From assembly GCA_003194525.1 (NCBI GenBank), contig NBIV01000022.1, positions 62,001 to 126,000 on the forward strand: a stretch of 64,000 nt of DNA, written 5' to 3'. The notes below the pieces were generated by a model, which worked only from the letters and a program-made list of their open reading frames with translations, did not search any database and had not been told where the DNA came from. Below are positions 11,426-21,344 of this stretch, piece by piece. The position numbers and the translations under genes were made by a program. Origin of the DNA: Gracilariopsis chorda. Lineage: Eukaryota > Rhodophyta > Florideophyceae > Gracilariales > Gracilariaceae. Position 1 is the first letter of the stretch. Every line of letters begins with the position of its first letter.

Positions 11426-12271
11426 GTGTTGCTTCGCTGCGCATCCCTCGACGGTGCACTCCAAAAGGTTGTCTTGGCCAGCCCTTGGGCCAGGGTTCTG
11501 CATCTTTCGTATTATCGGTGCCTCGCAGAACACCCCGGTGGCTCCCGCATGTATTTCACCATGAGGAGGGAGTTCTATTGGCCACGAAGGGCCCACGATG
11601 CTTTCCAAACAGTGGCGGACTTACGTTCATTCGCTGATATTAGAGGTATTATAAGGAAGCATAGCACCCCCTTACCCTTTTTTCCTCCCTCAGGTACTCT
11701 GGAGCTTCTGGACATGGATATAGTGGCCCCTCTGTGGAAATCAGAGCGAGGATCCCGTTATATCCTTGTTATCACCAACCCATTTTCGAAGCTCACCCGC
11801 GCCATTCCTCTGAGGAGCAGAAAGACTGAGATTATTGCCGACGCCTTTCCGGAGAATTGAGTCTACCCGTACGGGATACCCCTGTACCTCCTAACGAATA
11901 TCGGTCCCGAAATCGATTCGAAACTCTTCGGCACCATCTGAGGAATGCTAGGGATTAAACAGCTGTTTATCACTGCCTATCATTCCCAGGCGAATTGCCA
12001 GGCCGAGAAGTTCAAGAAGATCATCACGCCAAAGTTAAGACACTATATTACGGACCTCCAGAAGGATTGGGACGCGTATGTGAGCCTGTTCATGTATTTC
12101 TATAACGATCAGGTGCACTGCTCTTCAGGGACTTCACACTTCAATCTAGCGCTGTCAGTGATCCTGCCAAGTGCCGTAATTGCCACGCACGCCACGGCAC
12201 ACGTTTCAGACGGTTCTTGTCAGGCTCCCACGGCAGCCCATTCAAAAAGGGCAACCGTCAGGTGGTATTAA
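11426..12271 (+). pseudogene. Gypsy integrase (fossil)
   Basis: The zinc-binding region is represented by EHPGGSRMYFTMRREFYWPRRAHD. The core starts with LELLDMDIVAPLWKSERGSRYILVI and FSKLTRAIPL, and continues with QLFITAYHSQANCQAEKF and LRHYITDLQKDWDAYVSLFMYFYN. Together these identify a retroviral-type integrase core. Confidence 0.8.
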
Positions 12272-12429
12272 AACGCTTTCGTGCTTGCGAAGGCTATTCT
12301 GACAACCTCTCAAAGTAGATACGACCATTTCGACCTGACGGCGACGCAAGGCCCACACCTGAGGGAAAGGGATGAAATATTTCTTGAAAACCCCCAGGAG
12401 ACGTCAGAAGAACCACCAGAAGTCACTTG

Positions 12430-13050
12430 AAAATTGGCGCCAAACACCTTAGGGCCTTACAAGTTCTTCGCCCTCCATAAGGATACGATCGCCATCGAGG
12501 TACGCGGGCTCCGCGACATCGCCTCCTGAGACCGGGTGACAAAATTCCCAGAATCTTTCCCATGGAAGCCACCTCAACAGCCACCAATCGCTCGTCCTCC
12601 ACCGCAGGCGACACCAGTGACAAGACCGGAAATGTCTCTTTCGCCTACATTAGTATCCACGGATCCGCATAGCTTGTCGGTGAGTGAAGATGCCTTTCTT
12701 TTACGCAACACTCCTAGGGATACCCCGGACGTACTCTCGACACCCCTGGGTGGGACTTTCTATGCAGTGGACCACATCCTGTCGCATAGTCAAACCCGTT
12801 CAGGAAGAAAGTACCGCGTCAGATTGAATGCTACAACTCAGCGGATGATATGGAAGAACGTCCGGAATACATTTCTGAGAGCTTCCTCAGACGATACCAC
12901 GCCAAACTGGAGCGAAACCGCAATTCCTCGTAGGCGTGTTTGTTTAAGAAAAGGGAAGGGTCCAACAATCGTCTATCTCCACTTCTTCATCTACAGAGAA
13001 ACACATTTTCACACTACCTTACAGGTTTCTTGTCGTTTATTCTCGCACCT
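12430..13050 (+). pseudogene. Gypsy polyprotein tail (fossil)
   Basis: Downstream of the integrase, the frame gives a short PYKFFALHKDTIAIEVRG block, then a Pro-rich linker, then RNTPRDTPDVLSTPLGGTFYAV and a basic C-terminal part (RSGRKYRVRLN). This is the expected place of the chromatin-targeting and tail region. I do not recognise a chromodomain. Confidence 0.45.
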
Positions 13051-13240
13051 ATAGTGATGAGTGGACACAGTTTAACACTAACCTTAGATAAAACTGCTGT
13101 ACCAACTAAGCGTTAAATTTATTTCATTTAATAACTGGATCCGTACAGACTATGTCAACTGCCTAAAGGTTCCCGCCAAAGTGCACCGCGTACTCTGCAT
13201 CGAAGCGCGCCTTCGCCACTGTGGCCTGGTGATAAGCTAA

Positions 13241-14008
13241 CTATTTCAGGCTGTTGCGCATCGCCTTCAGAGAATCTCTATCAGTACGAGCCTTCCTAAG
13301 CTCTAGCACCCAGCCGTGACCTTCGCGCATAGCCTCCACGGGAGTAGCTGGTGCACTGATCCAAACCACCAGGCAGGCCTGCACTAGCTCTTGAAAGGCG
13401 ATTGCCATCGCACCTTCTGGTGACTTGACTGCGGTAGCAAACATCGAAGGAGCTGCTGCTACCACCATTAGGGCAGAACCACTAACCTGGATAGGAGAAG
13501 CAGGTCCCGCCACCAAAGTCAATCGCGACGGAGGAGCCGGAGCAACGACCACAGGTGCCCACACCAGGGGTGATGAAGAAGCCGACGGTGGCACACTCCT
13601 CAATACGGGCTGCACCGCAGGAGCCGAAAGAACCGAAGACGTTGGACGCACCGTGTCAAGAGCGATCGCATCCTCCTCCATAGGCGAAACATTCATCCCC
13701 ACCGCAGGGACCGCGGGCACCGACGCCGGAGTGACACTGACGGCAGTTGCAGCAGCGACCGCAGAAGTAGTAGAAGTATCACCACTAACTGCACGAGCTA
13801 CGGCTAATCCTCCCACTGGCGAAGGAACTGGCGTGCGGATCGACAGGCTCTCCATCTTATAATCATAATCGGAGACCTGCACTATTGGCAAATTACGCGC
13901 CCTCTCTTCAATATGGCTTGGAAACGCAGTATATGCGCGCCTGTCATCGTCACCGTTCGGACTTTGCCTGATGAGGTAGAACTTATATTCCCCAATTTCA
14001 TACCACAA
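13241..14008 (-). CDS. Ala/Val/Pro-rich open frame, unknown; possibly an element fragment
   Basis: A 255-codon minus-strand frame has no internal stop. It lacks a good initiator: the first codon of the block is TTG and the first ATG lies well inside. The N-terminal part reads WYEIGEYKFYLIRQSP and has acidic and aromatic residues. The centre (about residues 65-190) is low-complexity Ala/Val/Ser/Pro. The C-terminal part ends in a charged helix (LELRKARTDRDSLKAMRNSL). The opening EYKFYLIR loosely resembles the PYKFFALH block of the gypsy tail just upstream, so this could be a piece of an inverted relative. That link is weak. The plus-strand frame over the same bases (13,425-13,862) is a shadow. 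Confidence 0.35.
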   Translation of the reverse strand: MWYEIGEYKFYLIRQSPNGDDDRRAYTAFPSHIEERARNLPIVQVSDYDYKMESLSIRTPVPSPVGGLAVARAVSGDTSTTSAVAAATAVSVTPASVPAVPAVGMNVSPMEEDAIALDTVRPTSSVLSAPAVQPVLRSVPPSASSSPLVWAPVVVAPAPPSRLTLVAGPASPIQVSGSALMVVAAAPSMFATAVKSPEGAMAIAFQELVQACLVVWISAPATPVEAMREGHGWVLELRKARTDRDSLKAMRNSLK

Positions 14009-14339
14009 GAAACGGTTTTAGATCAGTTTACCTGACGTTTGTAACCAAGAAAAGCCTCCGCTTCGTCCGAACTCCACTTGGTGCCCCTGACAAGGTTTTG
14101 GGCACCCAAGGAGCGGATATACAGGATCATTGCTACCGAAAAGGGGAGCAAACGACCCGTTGTAAGCTGGTATTACGAGTCCTAGTAGAGGTGACCATCG
14201 GAGCTCCGCGTATAGGAGAGGACACTCTCGTCTGCAGCCTGAAGGTACGCCTAATGGCCCCCACAGAGAACTCCGTAGAGGCAATCAACATAACAAAACC
14301 TCTCAGGGAGCCGTGGGTATCGAGTACCTCAGAGGTGTG

Positions 14340-15625
14340 ATATGCAGAGAAGAAGGGGTTAACCACGCTCAGGTGAGGTTACACCCAATAGTCCCTCCAA
14401 GAGTTGATGATGATGAGGTAGTATTTAGAACGCTGACCTGAAGGCATATCATGGAACTCCGTGTTGTGACACCGGAAGAAGAATCAAAAGGTGTTCCTGA
14501 TACGGGTTTCGTCCGCGGAGTTGGTACCCCAGCTGCTTTGGCCTAAGCAATAGAGGCTGTCGTAAGGACGGTCGTAAGGAAGCAACGCCAGAGGAGACAG
14601 ACCATACGAGATGCTACCAGGACGACACTCCGCATGTTGAATGGAATCCTTTTGAAGGAAAAGTTGCAAACGCCACTGCATTTCGCGTTCCTCGATACAA
14701 TTAAGATAGGGAGTATCGCAGCACCCCACCGTGGTTGGAGCGTTTTTTGCCATGCACCGGAGCCTGGAGCCAGTGAGAACGATAAGAATCCTCACGAATA
14801 CGTTTGCCCGCACTCCAGGGAGTTTCAAGGACTGTGCGAAACCACTCCACGTGAAGGTATTGCGTGAAATTATGGATGTATTAATCGATAGAGCACGGTA
14901 GGCTGAACCGCCGATCGTGGAAAGGCACGAAAACCTGAGTGGCGCGATGATCGAGATGCTTTCCTGCCCAGAGGGGCGCACCAGTAGAACTTTGGTACAC
15001 CTAAGGATCCACAGAAGTCGACGATTGATCATTATAAGCTTGCGAAATTCCAAAGGAGAGGAAGAAAGCAAGAAGAGCAGGAAGAAGTTGTGTGTTGACA
15101 CCAAGAATGGAGGACGATACCTGCAGACGAGTGCCGACGCTTATATGCCCTTCAGGAATCGCTGAAACATCGCAATTTGGTCTAGGAATTCTTGTGGGTC
15201 ACGTCTCGGAGAACGCCGGAGACAAAGGCCACTCGGTAAAGCAGAACCGATTCATAGCTCCTCGTTCAAGGGTTCCTCCAGCATGTGAAAGTCGCCCGCA
15301 CGACGGAGTTGAGAAATGGGGCTGAAATGCGCCCTATCATCAGAAGAAGTTAGACCTGAGTTCTAAGCGGACGTTGGTAGATTTGCGTGAGATTAGGGCC
15401 AATTTTTCGCCTTGGAGGTTCCGAACAGAAGGCGCAAGGACGGAAAGTGTGCTTGGGGGCAGCACCTGCGATGGAGGTAGCGAGGCCCACCGCTGCAAGG
15501 CGCACCCCAGGTTGACCCTCCGAATCACAGAGGGAGACAAGCACTTAGATGTGATGCACCTCGAGAACGTGGTGCCTCGCAAGAAATGGGGTATGTATTA
15601 CAGTGGGTACTATGCATGCTCCTAA
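14340..15625 (+). pseudogene. Decayed plus-strand coding region, family not recognised
   Basis: Several consecutive plus frames have protein-like composition. One includes VVTPEEESKGVPDTGF near 14,470. Next come LRMLNGILLKEKLQTPLHFAF (14,625-14,690) and a charged segment containing YKLAKFQRRGRKQEEQEE near 15,035-15,085. The last is LTLRITEGDKHLDVMHLENV near 15,515-15,570. I cannot connect these to a named family. Position between a gypsy relic and a pogo transposase tail suggests transposon origin. Confidence 0.3.
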
Positions 15626-16089
15626 GGATGGACTGTTACGGAAGATTACTAACGGAGTACTCGTATTTTTTAACTCGTGCCACGTAACACACCACTTCAG
15701 AGGATTTGTTCCAGTGCACTGTAACTCAACTCGATAGAATAACCGAACTTAGGTTTTTTCAAGGGTGCAGTAGATCGTTTCCGTCGAGGTGAGCTGGCCA
15801 CACTGTACATAGTGCGCTGCTGGAAGCTCCACCTCCAGGGAATTGAACCAAGCACCCTAGAGGTTTGTCCTAGCTTGTTTGGTTCAACCTCATTATACTC
15901 ACCTTCAGGTACACTATTACGTCATCCTCCAGGTGTGGTTTCTGAGCCTCCAATACCCAGTGCGTCCCAGAGCAGTGCCTGTACGGCTATGATCCGCCCA
16001 GTGAACCCACTCTACGCTTATTGCTTGCCGATCTCCTCTCAGGATTCCCCTGGTCGCCGCTCCTATATAAGGAAGAACCCCACCGATTG

Positions 16090-16720
16090 GAACCCATCTC
16101 TTAGGCCGAATATAAAATGTCTAATTTACGGACGTTGTGCTCACCACTGGCTGTACCAAAGCAACGAGACGTTCATCGTACGGCGAGGGTTGTGATCTTC
16201 TTGGATACTTTTGAAACTGCCGACTGCGTCAATACTGCGCTGTCGGAGCCACTGACGTTAGCTAATATTCGCAATGAGTTTGAGCGCACAGGAATATGGG
16301 TTCAGTCGATGCTTAGCACCTATTTGGGGCCAGTGAAAGATGTGGTGTCTGCAGCCAAGACTAGTCGAAGAGGTGGAGAGAGTTTAGAAGAGATGTTCGA
16401 GAAATATTGCCGTTAGTCAGGAAGCATTCTTAGGGAGTGCGATATAGATTGAAATGGAAACATTAGGTTGTCAACAACGTATGGCACGCATTTGATGGCT
16501 GAAAGTGTTTTACGTTTGCCAGAAGCTCGCTCGCAAAGGGATCAGTCTTCGGAAAGTGCCAAAGAGAGTAGGAATTAATTGACTTGGCTCTCCTTCGCGA
16601 TGCATTGTTGAAGTATCTTAGTAAAACACGCGAAAATCGACGCCTTGAGGCAGCAGAGCGAACCGCTCGTAAACGTGCTGTTCTGGCGACGGTGGAGATG
16701 GGGGGGCAAGGAATGTGGTG
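16090..16720 (+). pseudogene. Pogo/CENP-B-type transposase C-terminal fragment
   Basis: The frame at 16,117-16,416 ends with EPLTLANIRNEFERTGIWVQS and AKTSRRGGESLEEMFEKY. This is the post-catalytic 'I...F...GI(Y/W)' segment that follows the DDE domain in pogo/jerky-like transposases. A second stretch at 16,597-16,720 gives LKYLSKTRENRRLEAAERTARK, the basic coiled tail also seen in the second pogo copy at about 53.9-54.1 kb. The catalytic domain upstream is not recognisable. Plain DNA-transposon debris. Confidence 0.5.
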
Positions 16721-18330
16721 ATGAACAATCGGATTGACGATGGTGTTAACAGTTTGGCAGGAAGCGATTTGATGCCATTGGCACATTCTGCTGGATGGTT
16801 GTGGTCCTCTTAAGGTTTTAAAGCTAATGTGGCGGCCTTGATATGGATTTATCATTGTTTTTGGACATACTGGCACGCGGCTGACAAGCGCAACGAATTT
16901 CATTGATGTTGGAAAATGGCCTCCTCTGGCAACTTTCATTGTTTTTCTTCTTCTTTGTGAAAGATTACAGCATCAGGTACGAAACGTGTTTCTCTTGTAC
17001 TCTGCTCAACGAGCAATCAAACCTGCTTTCAGATGGTTAATTGGACTGCTAAAACCTGAGGTATGAGTTTTGAGATTCAGGCCTGCAAGAGAATGGATCT
17101 CATCCAACAAAGTTCATGTTGAAAGGTTACATTGATTTATTGAAACAGGATGGGGTGTTTTTTGACGTATGGGAGACGTTAGACGTTGCAGTAGTAAACC
17201 ACCTTTCACGCACCTGACAGGAGATGAAAGATCCATCTGGCACAACGCCTCCCTGCCATCAAACAAGCTCACCAACAGAGACAGCAACATAAAAAAAATA
17301 ACATCAGTAACAGCATCAGCCAAGCTCAATTCTTATTGGCTGCTTGAATGGTGCTCCATGTTGACGTCCCCTGCTTCTGAGTGGCGAGCACTACGAAATT
17401 GACTGCAGTGCGTCACCAATATCGCATCAGCCGGATTTTGCCATAAGGATGCAGCAGTCGACTGCTAACAGCGTGCAGTTGTACTTTGCATTGCAGTTTT
17501 TTAGTCAAGTGCCGTCTCTAGCGTCCCGAAACACAAATTTTCTCAGGGTATCGTGGCCATGAATCTTCTTAGGCTGTTTGTGAGCAGTAGTGAGCATAAA
17601 ATTTCTAGAAGTCTCTCGAAGTCATCGTCATTTAGAGGCGCGCAGCACTCCACGCCACCGAGTTCTGCATACACCTATCTCACCTCTGTATATAGATTAA
17701 CTCAGGGATGAAGGAGCAGATGTTGATTTAGGAGAATCTTTTCACCAATTGTTGCCTTGAACGCTCTCCTTAGCCCTTTAAAACACTCATCTTAACGCAA
17801 ACGCTCCTGGTATTCGAAAATACACCAGCAGTAGTAGATGCGAGAAAAGCAACAATAATGTTCTTGGTTTATTTACTGCTGCTGTATTTTGAATTCGGTT
17901 GCTGGTACTCTTCTCAAAGGGTAAATTTGGCACAGGAAACGGCTGTTTGAACACAGAGAACCTCTTTATAGAGCCATTTGAGTTCAAACGTGTATCTCAA
18001 GAACGAGATTCGAGAGCCGCTTGAAATGATGTGCGAAATGTCACACAATTTTCCAGTTGAGTTAACAAACCTAGACATCCCTGTCATGTCCACGGCGTCA
18101 ACTTCACGAAGGAGATGAAGGAATTTGGAACAAAGCCCCTTCCTCAGTTCCCAATTTCGCTGAATCCCTCACCATATCCAGAACTAGCTCTGTAGCATAC
18201 TTTAAGTCGTACACAGGTATATTTTGCCCCTATCCCCTGCGGTGAATCAACTTCTCAAGCATTTGCCTATCCTTGAAAATCTCTGACCCAACTTTCTTGC
18301 ATTCCGACGCAGTCTCTTTGCAAAGTCTTT
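16721..18330. other. Gene-free stretch with a worn Helitron end module
   Basis: At about 17,150-17,400 the plus strand carries GGGGTGTTTTTTGACG, then CACAACGCCTCCCTGCCAT, then a CAGCA-rich tract and AATTCTTATTGGCTGCTTG. These are degraded counterparts of the modules at the ends of the Helitrons at 34.5-55.4 kb, in the same order. Outside this module I see no gene, RNA or structured repeat. Confidence 0.5.
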
Positions 18331-18333
18331 CTC

Positions 18334-18920
18334 TTAAGCGCTCCGCTCTTTTGCGTTGCAGCGTTTGAGAAGGAAAATTCGCTGTTGCTCTCGGTCTGCC
18401 CACTTCTTGAGCCGTTTCGTTTCTCTCTCATATGCACGCTTTTTGGCCACAGCTTCAGCTTTTTCTTGGTCAGTAGTTCCTTCTTTTTCTTTGCGAACTC
18501 TCTCCCCTAATCTATTTTGCTCTGTTTTTTGGTTGTCTTCTTCTGCCACTTATTTTCAGCGTAACTGCTCACCGGGTCACCCACTCACCAAAGGCTTCAG
18601 CGTCGTTTAGATTCTGCTGCCGTTGCTTTGCCGTTTCTGAATTGGTATCGCCATTCTTTGAACTGATGTTGTACATAAGAATGCTGTGTACTCTCTCTTC
18701 TTTCTTAATCATGGTGTGAATGTGTTGTATCTTTGCAGATTCACCCCGGTTTCCTTCCATTATAGCCATCATTTGCTTGAAAGCATACTGGTCTAATTGT
18801 CACTTTGGTCCAGCCGAAGACGAGAAGCTACTTTACCGCCTTGGAATCGTTTCGATTCCTCTTCAAATTTTTCGTTCTCTCATCTTTGAAAGTCTTGTAT
18901 TTCTCAGCAAACGAACTTAG
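18334..18920 (-). pseudogene. Coiled-coil protein relic, unknown
   Basis: Two minus frames follow one another: 18,569-18,772 (MMAIMEGNRGESAKIQHIH and so on) and 18,334-18,549 (Lys/Glu/Arg-rich, with TDQEKAEAVAKKRAYERETK). They are separated by a short interruption near 18,550. Upstream bases give another charged piece (AEKYKTFKDERTKNLKRN, about 18,865-18,920). The composition predicts a long coiled coil. It may be the C-terminal tail of a transposase or a separate protein. No family is recognised. Confidence 0.35.
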
Positions 18921-19569
18921 AAGAACGGAAACGTACCATTCAACTTGAATGACGCATGTATGAGCTCGGAAGTGATGTTCGGCCAGGTATAAACGGTACA
19001 TGCCAGATTAAAGTTCAGGCTTGTGGTACAACCAATTGGATTTCAAGTACCAGCTGGGTATTCCGTCTGGATACGCGTTACTGGGAGCAAGACGAGGGCT
19101 GAAAGTGAAGGGTGGAAGTTGGATAACCGGATGGGGTGGTAGGACCATACCAATAGGCGCACAAGATAAGCAGGCGTGCTAAACGTTGCATGCACCCTTA
19201 GGGTGAGGGAGATTCAACCTCAGGTGCACTCTGCTATGTGGCATACGCTAAGGCCGGCCCTAGTGGCATGGCCGCACGCCACAGTCGTGGAGTCTCATTA
19301 CCTATCTAAAATAGTTAAATAAATTACAACTCTAGTTTGTTAGCCACTATAACCCACGTTGCATAATTAAAAATAGAAATGCGCGCGTTGCACTGCCCAT
19401 GTGGTCAGATGCCAGTGTATTACAACTGTTGTGGAATTAAAGCAGCCCTGCCCGCAGAACTCCTCTCCTATCCCTCGCATGAGCTCGTAGTTTTTTGATT
19501 AGTTCGTCACACAGCTGGAGAACACGGGACGTGTTTGCTGCATTTACTACGGAATGTAACAAGTGAAGA
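18921..19569. other. Gene-free stretch
   Basis: No open frame of substance, RNA gene or clear repeat is seen. The part from 18,960 to 19,310 is more G-rich than its surroundings and may be an old repeat insertion. Confidence 0.4.
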
Positions 19570-20560
19570 GAGTAGTGTTAAATCGAACCTGAATGTTTTC
19601 TGGAAGAATGGCCTTCGAGAAAAACCAGAAACGCCACCTCTTCTTTAATAGATTTTCTTGCTATATGGTACACATACAGAACGAATGAGTAGATAAAAAA
19701 GCCTTCCATTAAACAGTTATGAATTATAGTAATGAAACAATCTAATGGAAACCACCCTGGTTGCAAAAGCGCTGTACGACTCCAACAGGGGAATGAGATA
19801 GATGCCCCGTAATTGGACTATGCCATTCATTTTTTATTCTTGTCCAGCAATGATGAAGCATAGAAGATTAATGGCCTCGGCTGCAGTTGCTGCAAGAACA
19901 GCAGTTATGTGCTTGCTATCACCATACGTTGACATAACAGCTTATTCTTCACCATTTGTAGTGTCGCTTGAAGTAAACCCTTTTGCCCACTTACTTGGCG
20001 TGCCATCAACTGCGGGTAGGTCCGAGGTCCACACCAGATGTGCATCAAAAAGAAGTCTCGAATTCTTCAGTATAATTTCATTCACTGCAGTAAATAAGTT
20101 GTCAATATTTTTGTAACTTTTGTCTGTACGTTCTGCAACCTCTTTGTTTTCTATGCGTCTGTGTGAAATTTCTTTGTTTTGCGCACAGTAATCGCGGATG
20201 GCCTCATCACTTGGAATGTTTTTATAGCCTTTGCAACCATCGGCAGACACCGTGATAGAAAATATTTTATGCTCAGGTTTTTCTATAGCAAAAACTTTTT
20301 ACGCTGCTAACTTTAGTTTTCTTGCACTAATAAAAAGGCTTTGCTTTTCTGACTTAATCAAATCCCATAAACCAGCTGAAATGGTTGTGGTTGTCAATGG
20401 AGGTAGCTTATTGTTTTTTTGTACCAATGCACTTGCAAAGGCGTTGGAAGGAGTAGGTGGATACTTAAGTTGCTCGTACTGTTTTGCGGGTGGAATGGAC
20501 TGCCTATGGAAGTTATTACACGGCAGTAAAGATGGTTGTGCATTTAAAAGCGAGTCTTTA
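19570..20560 (-). pseudogene. Pogo/CENP-B-type DDE transposase fragment
   Basis: The minus strand gives PSDEAIRDYCAQNKEISHRR, then KNIDNLFTAVNEII, then a diverged first catalytic block (LLFDAHLVWTSDLPAVDG, with an Asp at the NxDE position). This is followed by SKHITAVLAATAAEAINLL, matching the 'vTvlaavsA.G' strand of the family. A stop separates the two halves at about 19,939-19,941. The rest toward 19,570 is hydrophobic and worn. It lies just left of the MULE and is too decayed to act. Confidence 0.45.
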
Positions 20561-20950
20561 CGCTAAAGTTTTGATGTTCTGCCTTTTTTTTGCATGGAGC
20601 AAGGCATCGTGCCTTTTTGACAGATCGTGGTCCCACCCAGCACCCAAGCTCGGGAGTCACTGCATATGAGCTCTTAAGTAGGCATGGTAGAATGTGTGGT
20701 TGGATTGTAGGTCTTTTGCGTACCCTTGCACGCTGTATTCTGCGGGAGAGCTGTCTACAGTTCTTGCTGCTGCTGGTATCTGAGTTGTGGTTGGGGCGTT
20801 TCTGTTGTGAGCAAAGTGGCAGGAAATCGTTTAAAATACCCCCCTGTTCGTAATTAGGCCTTTGACAAGGGTAAATGCCTAGCACTACATGATTGCCAGC
20901 CACTCCGCAGCAGTGCACATGTGGTTCCAAGGCCGGAAGGTTTCGCTGTT

Positions 20951-20960
20951 GCATATTCTT
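20951..20960. repeat. Left 10-bp target-site duplication of the MULE
   Basis: GCATATTCTT lies directly outside the left inverted repeat and is identical to the ten bases outside the right one (28,609-28,618). Nine to eleven base duplications are the hallmark of Mutator-like insertion. Confidence 0.9.
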
Positions 20961-21107
20961 GGGAAAGGGCTAATCTACACGACGTAGATAGTGTAGGCGA
21001 GTCAGCAAGCATTTGCACCAATAGAAAGAGAGAGTCAGTGGGCACGTGCCACGGAGAGCTGCACAAGTGCCTGTGCCGCTTGAGATCATACTGTAGCAAG
21101 TAATACG
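20961..21107 (+). repeat. Left terminal inverted repeat of the MULE
   Basis: It begins GGGAAAGGGCTAATCTACAC and runs through GGGCACGTGCCACGG to GTAATACG. The right end shows the same sequence on the opposite strand, with about 13 differences. Confidence 0.92.
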
Positions 21108-21344
21108 TATTTTAACCAGTAGAACCCCAGAGTCAGGGCATTCCCTTTATCCCTGCTCTCTCCAGCCGCCTAGTCAGCACCACGTAAATGAGATGTAGAT
21201 GCAGTCGAGGCTACCACGTGGCGTCGTCAAAATGTATGGGAATGACAGATACGTCAGCTACTATGTCCTCCTTCACATCTTCGACGATCCTTTCAAAGGC
21301 TGCTGACTCTCTTTACTTCCCAATCTACTTCGCTGACCACTCTC

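Larger units (their letters stand above)
7000..13060 (+). mobile_element. Ty3/gypsy LTR retrotransposon, heavily broken
   Basis: Retroelement parts appear in canonical Ty3/gypsy order on the plus strand: gag, aspartic protease, reverse transcriptase, RNase H, integrase and a C-terminal tail. Integrase follows RNase H, which distinguishes gypsy from copia. The flanking LTRs could not be delimited by eye. A purine-rich tract (AAGAAAAGGGAAGGG, near 12,948-12,962) may mark the start of the 3' LTR. The coding region has very many breaks spread over all domains, so the insertion is old and inert. Confidence 0.8.

Noticed and set aside
13425-13862. 145-codon Ala/Thr/Gly-rich plus-strand frame
   Set aside because: It is the antisense of the longer low-complexity minus frame, and GC-rich repeats readily leave both strands open.
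14484-15104. 206-codon minus-strand frame as a gene
   Set aside because: It is Leu/Ser-rich with no domain and lies opposite plus-strand sequence of better protein character. Treated as a shadow.
20544-20954. 136-codon minus frame next to the MULE
   Set aside because: It has no recognisable domain and does not continue the pogo-like fragment in a sensible way, so it is left out.
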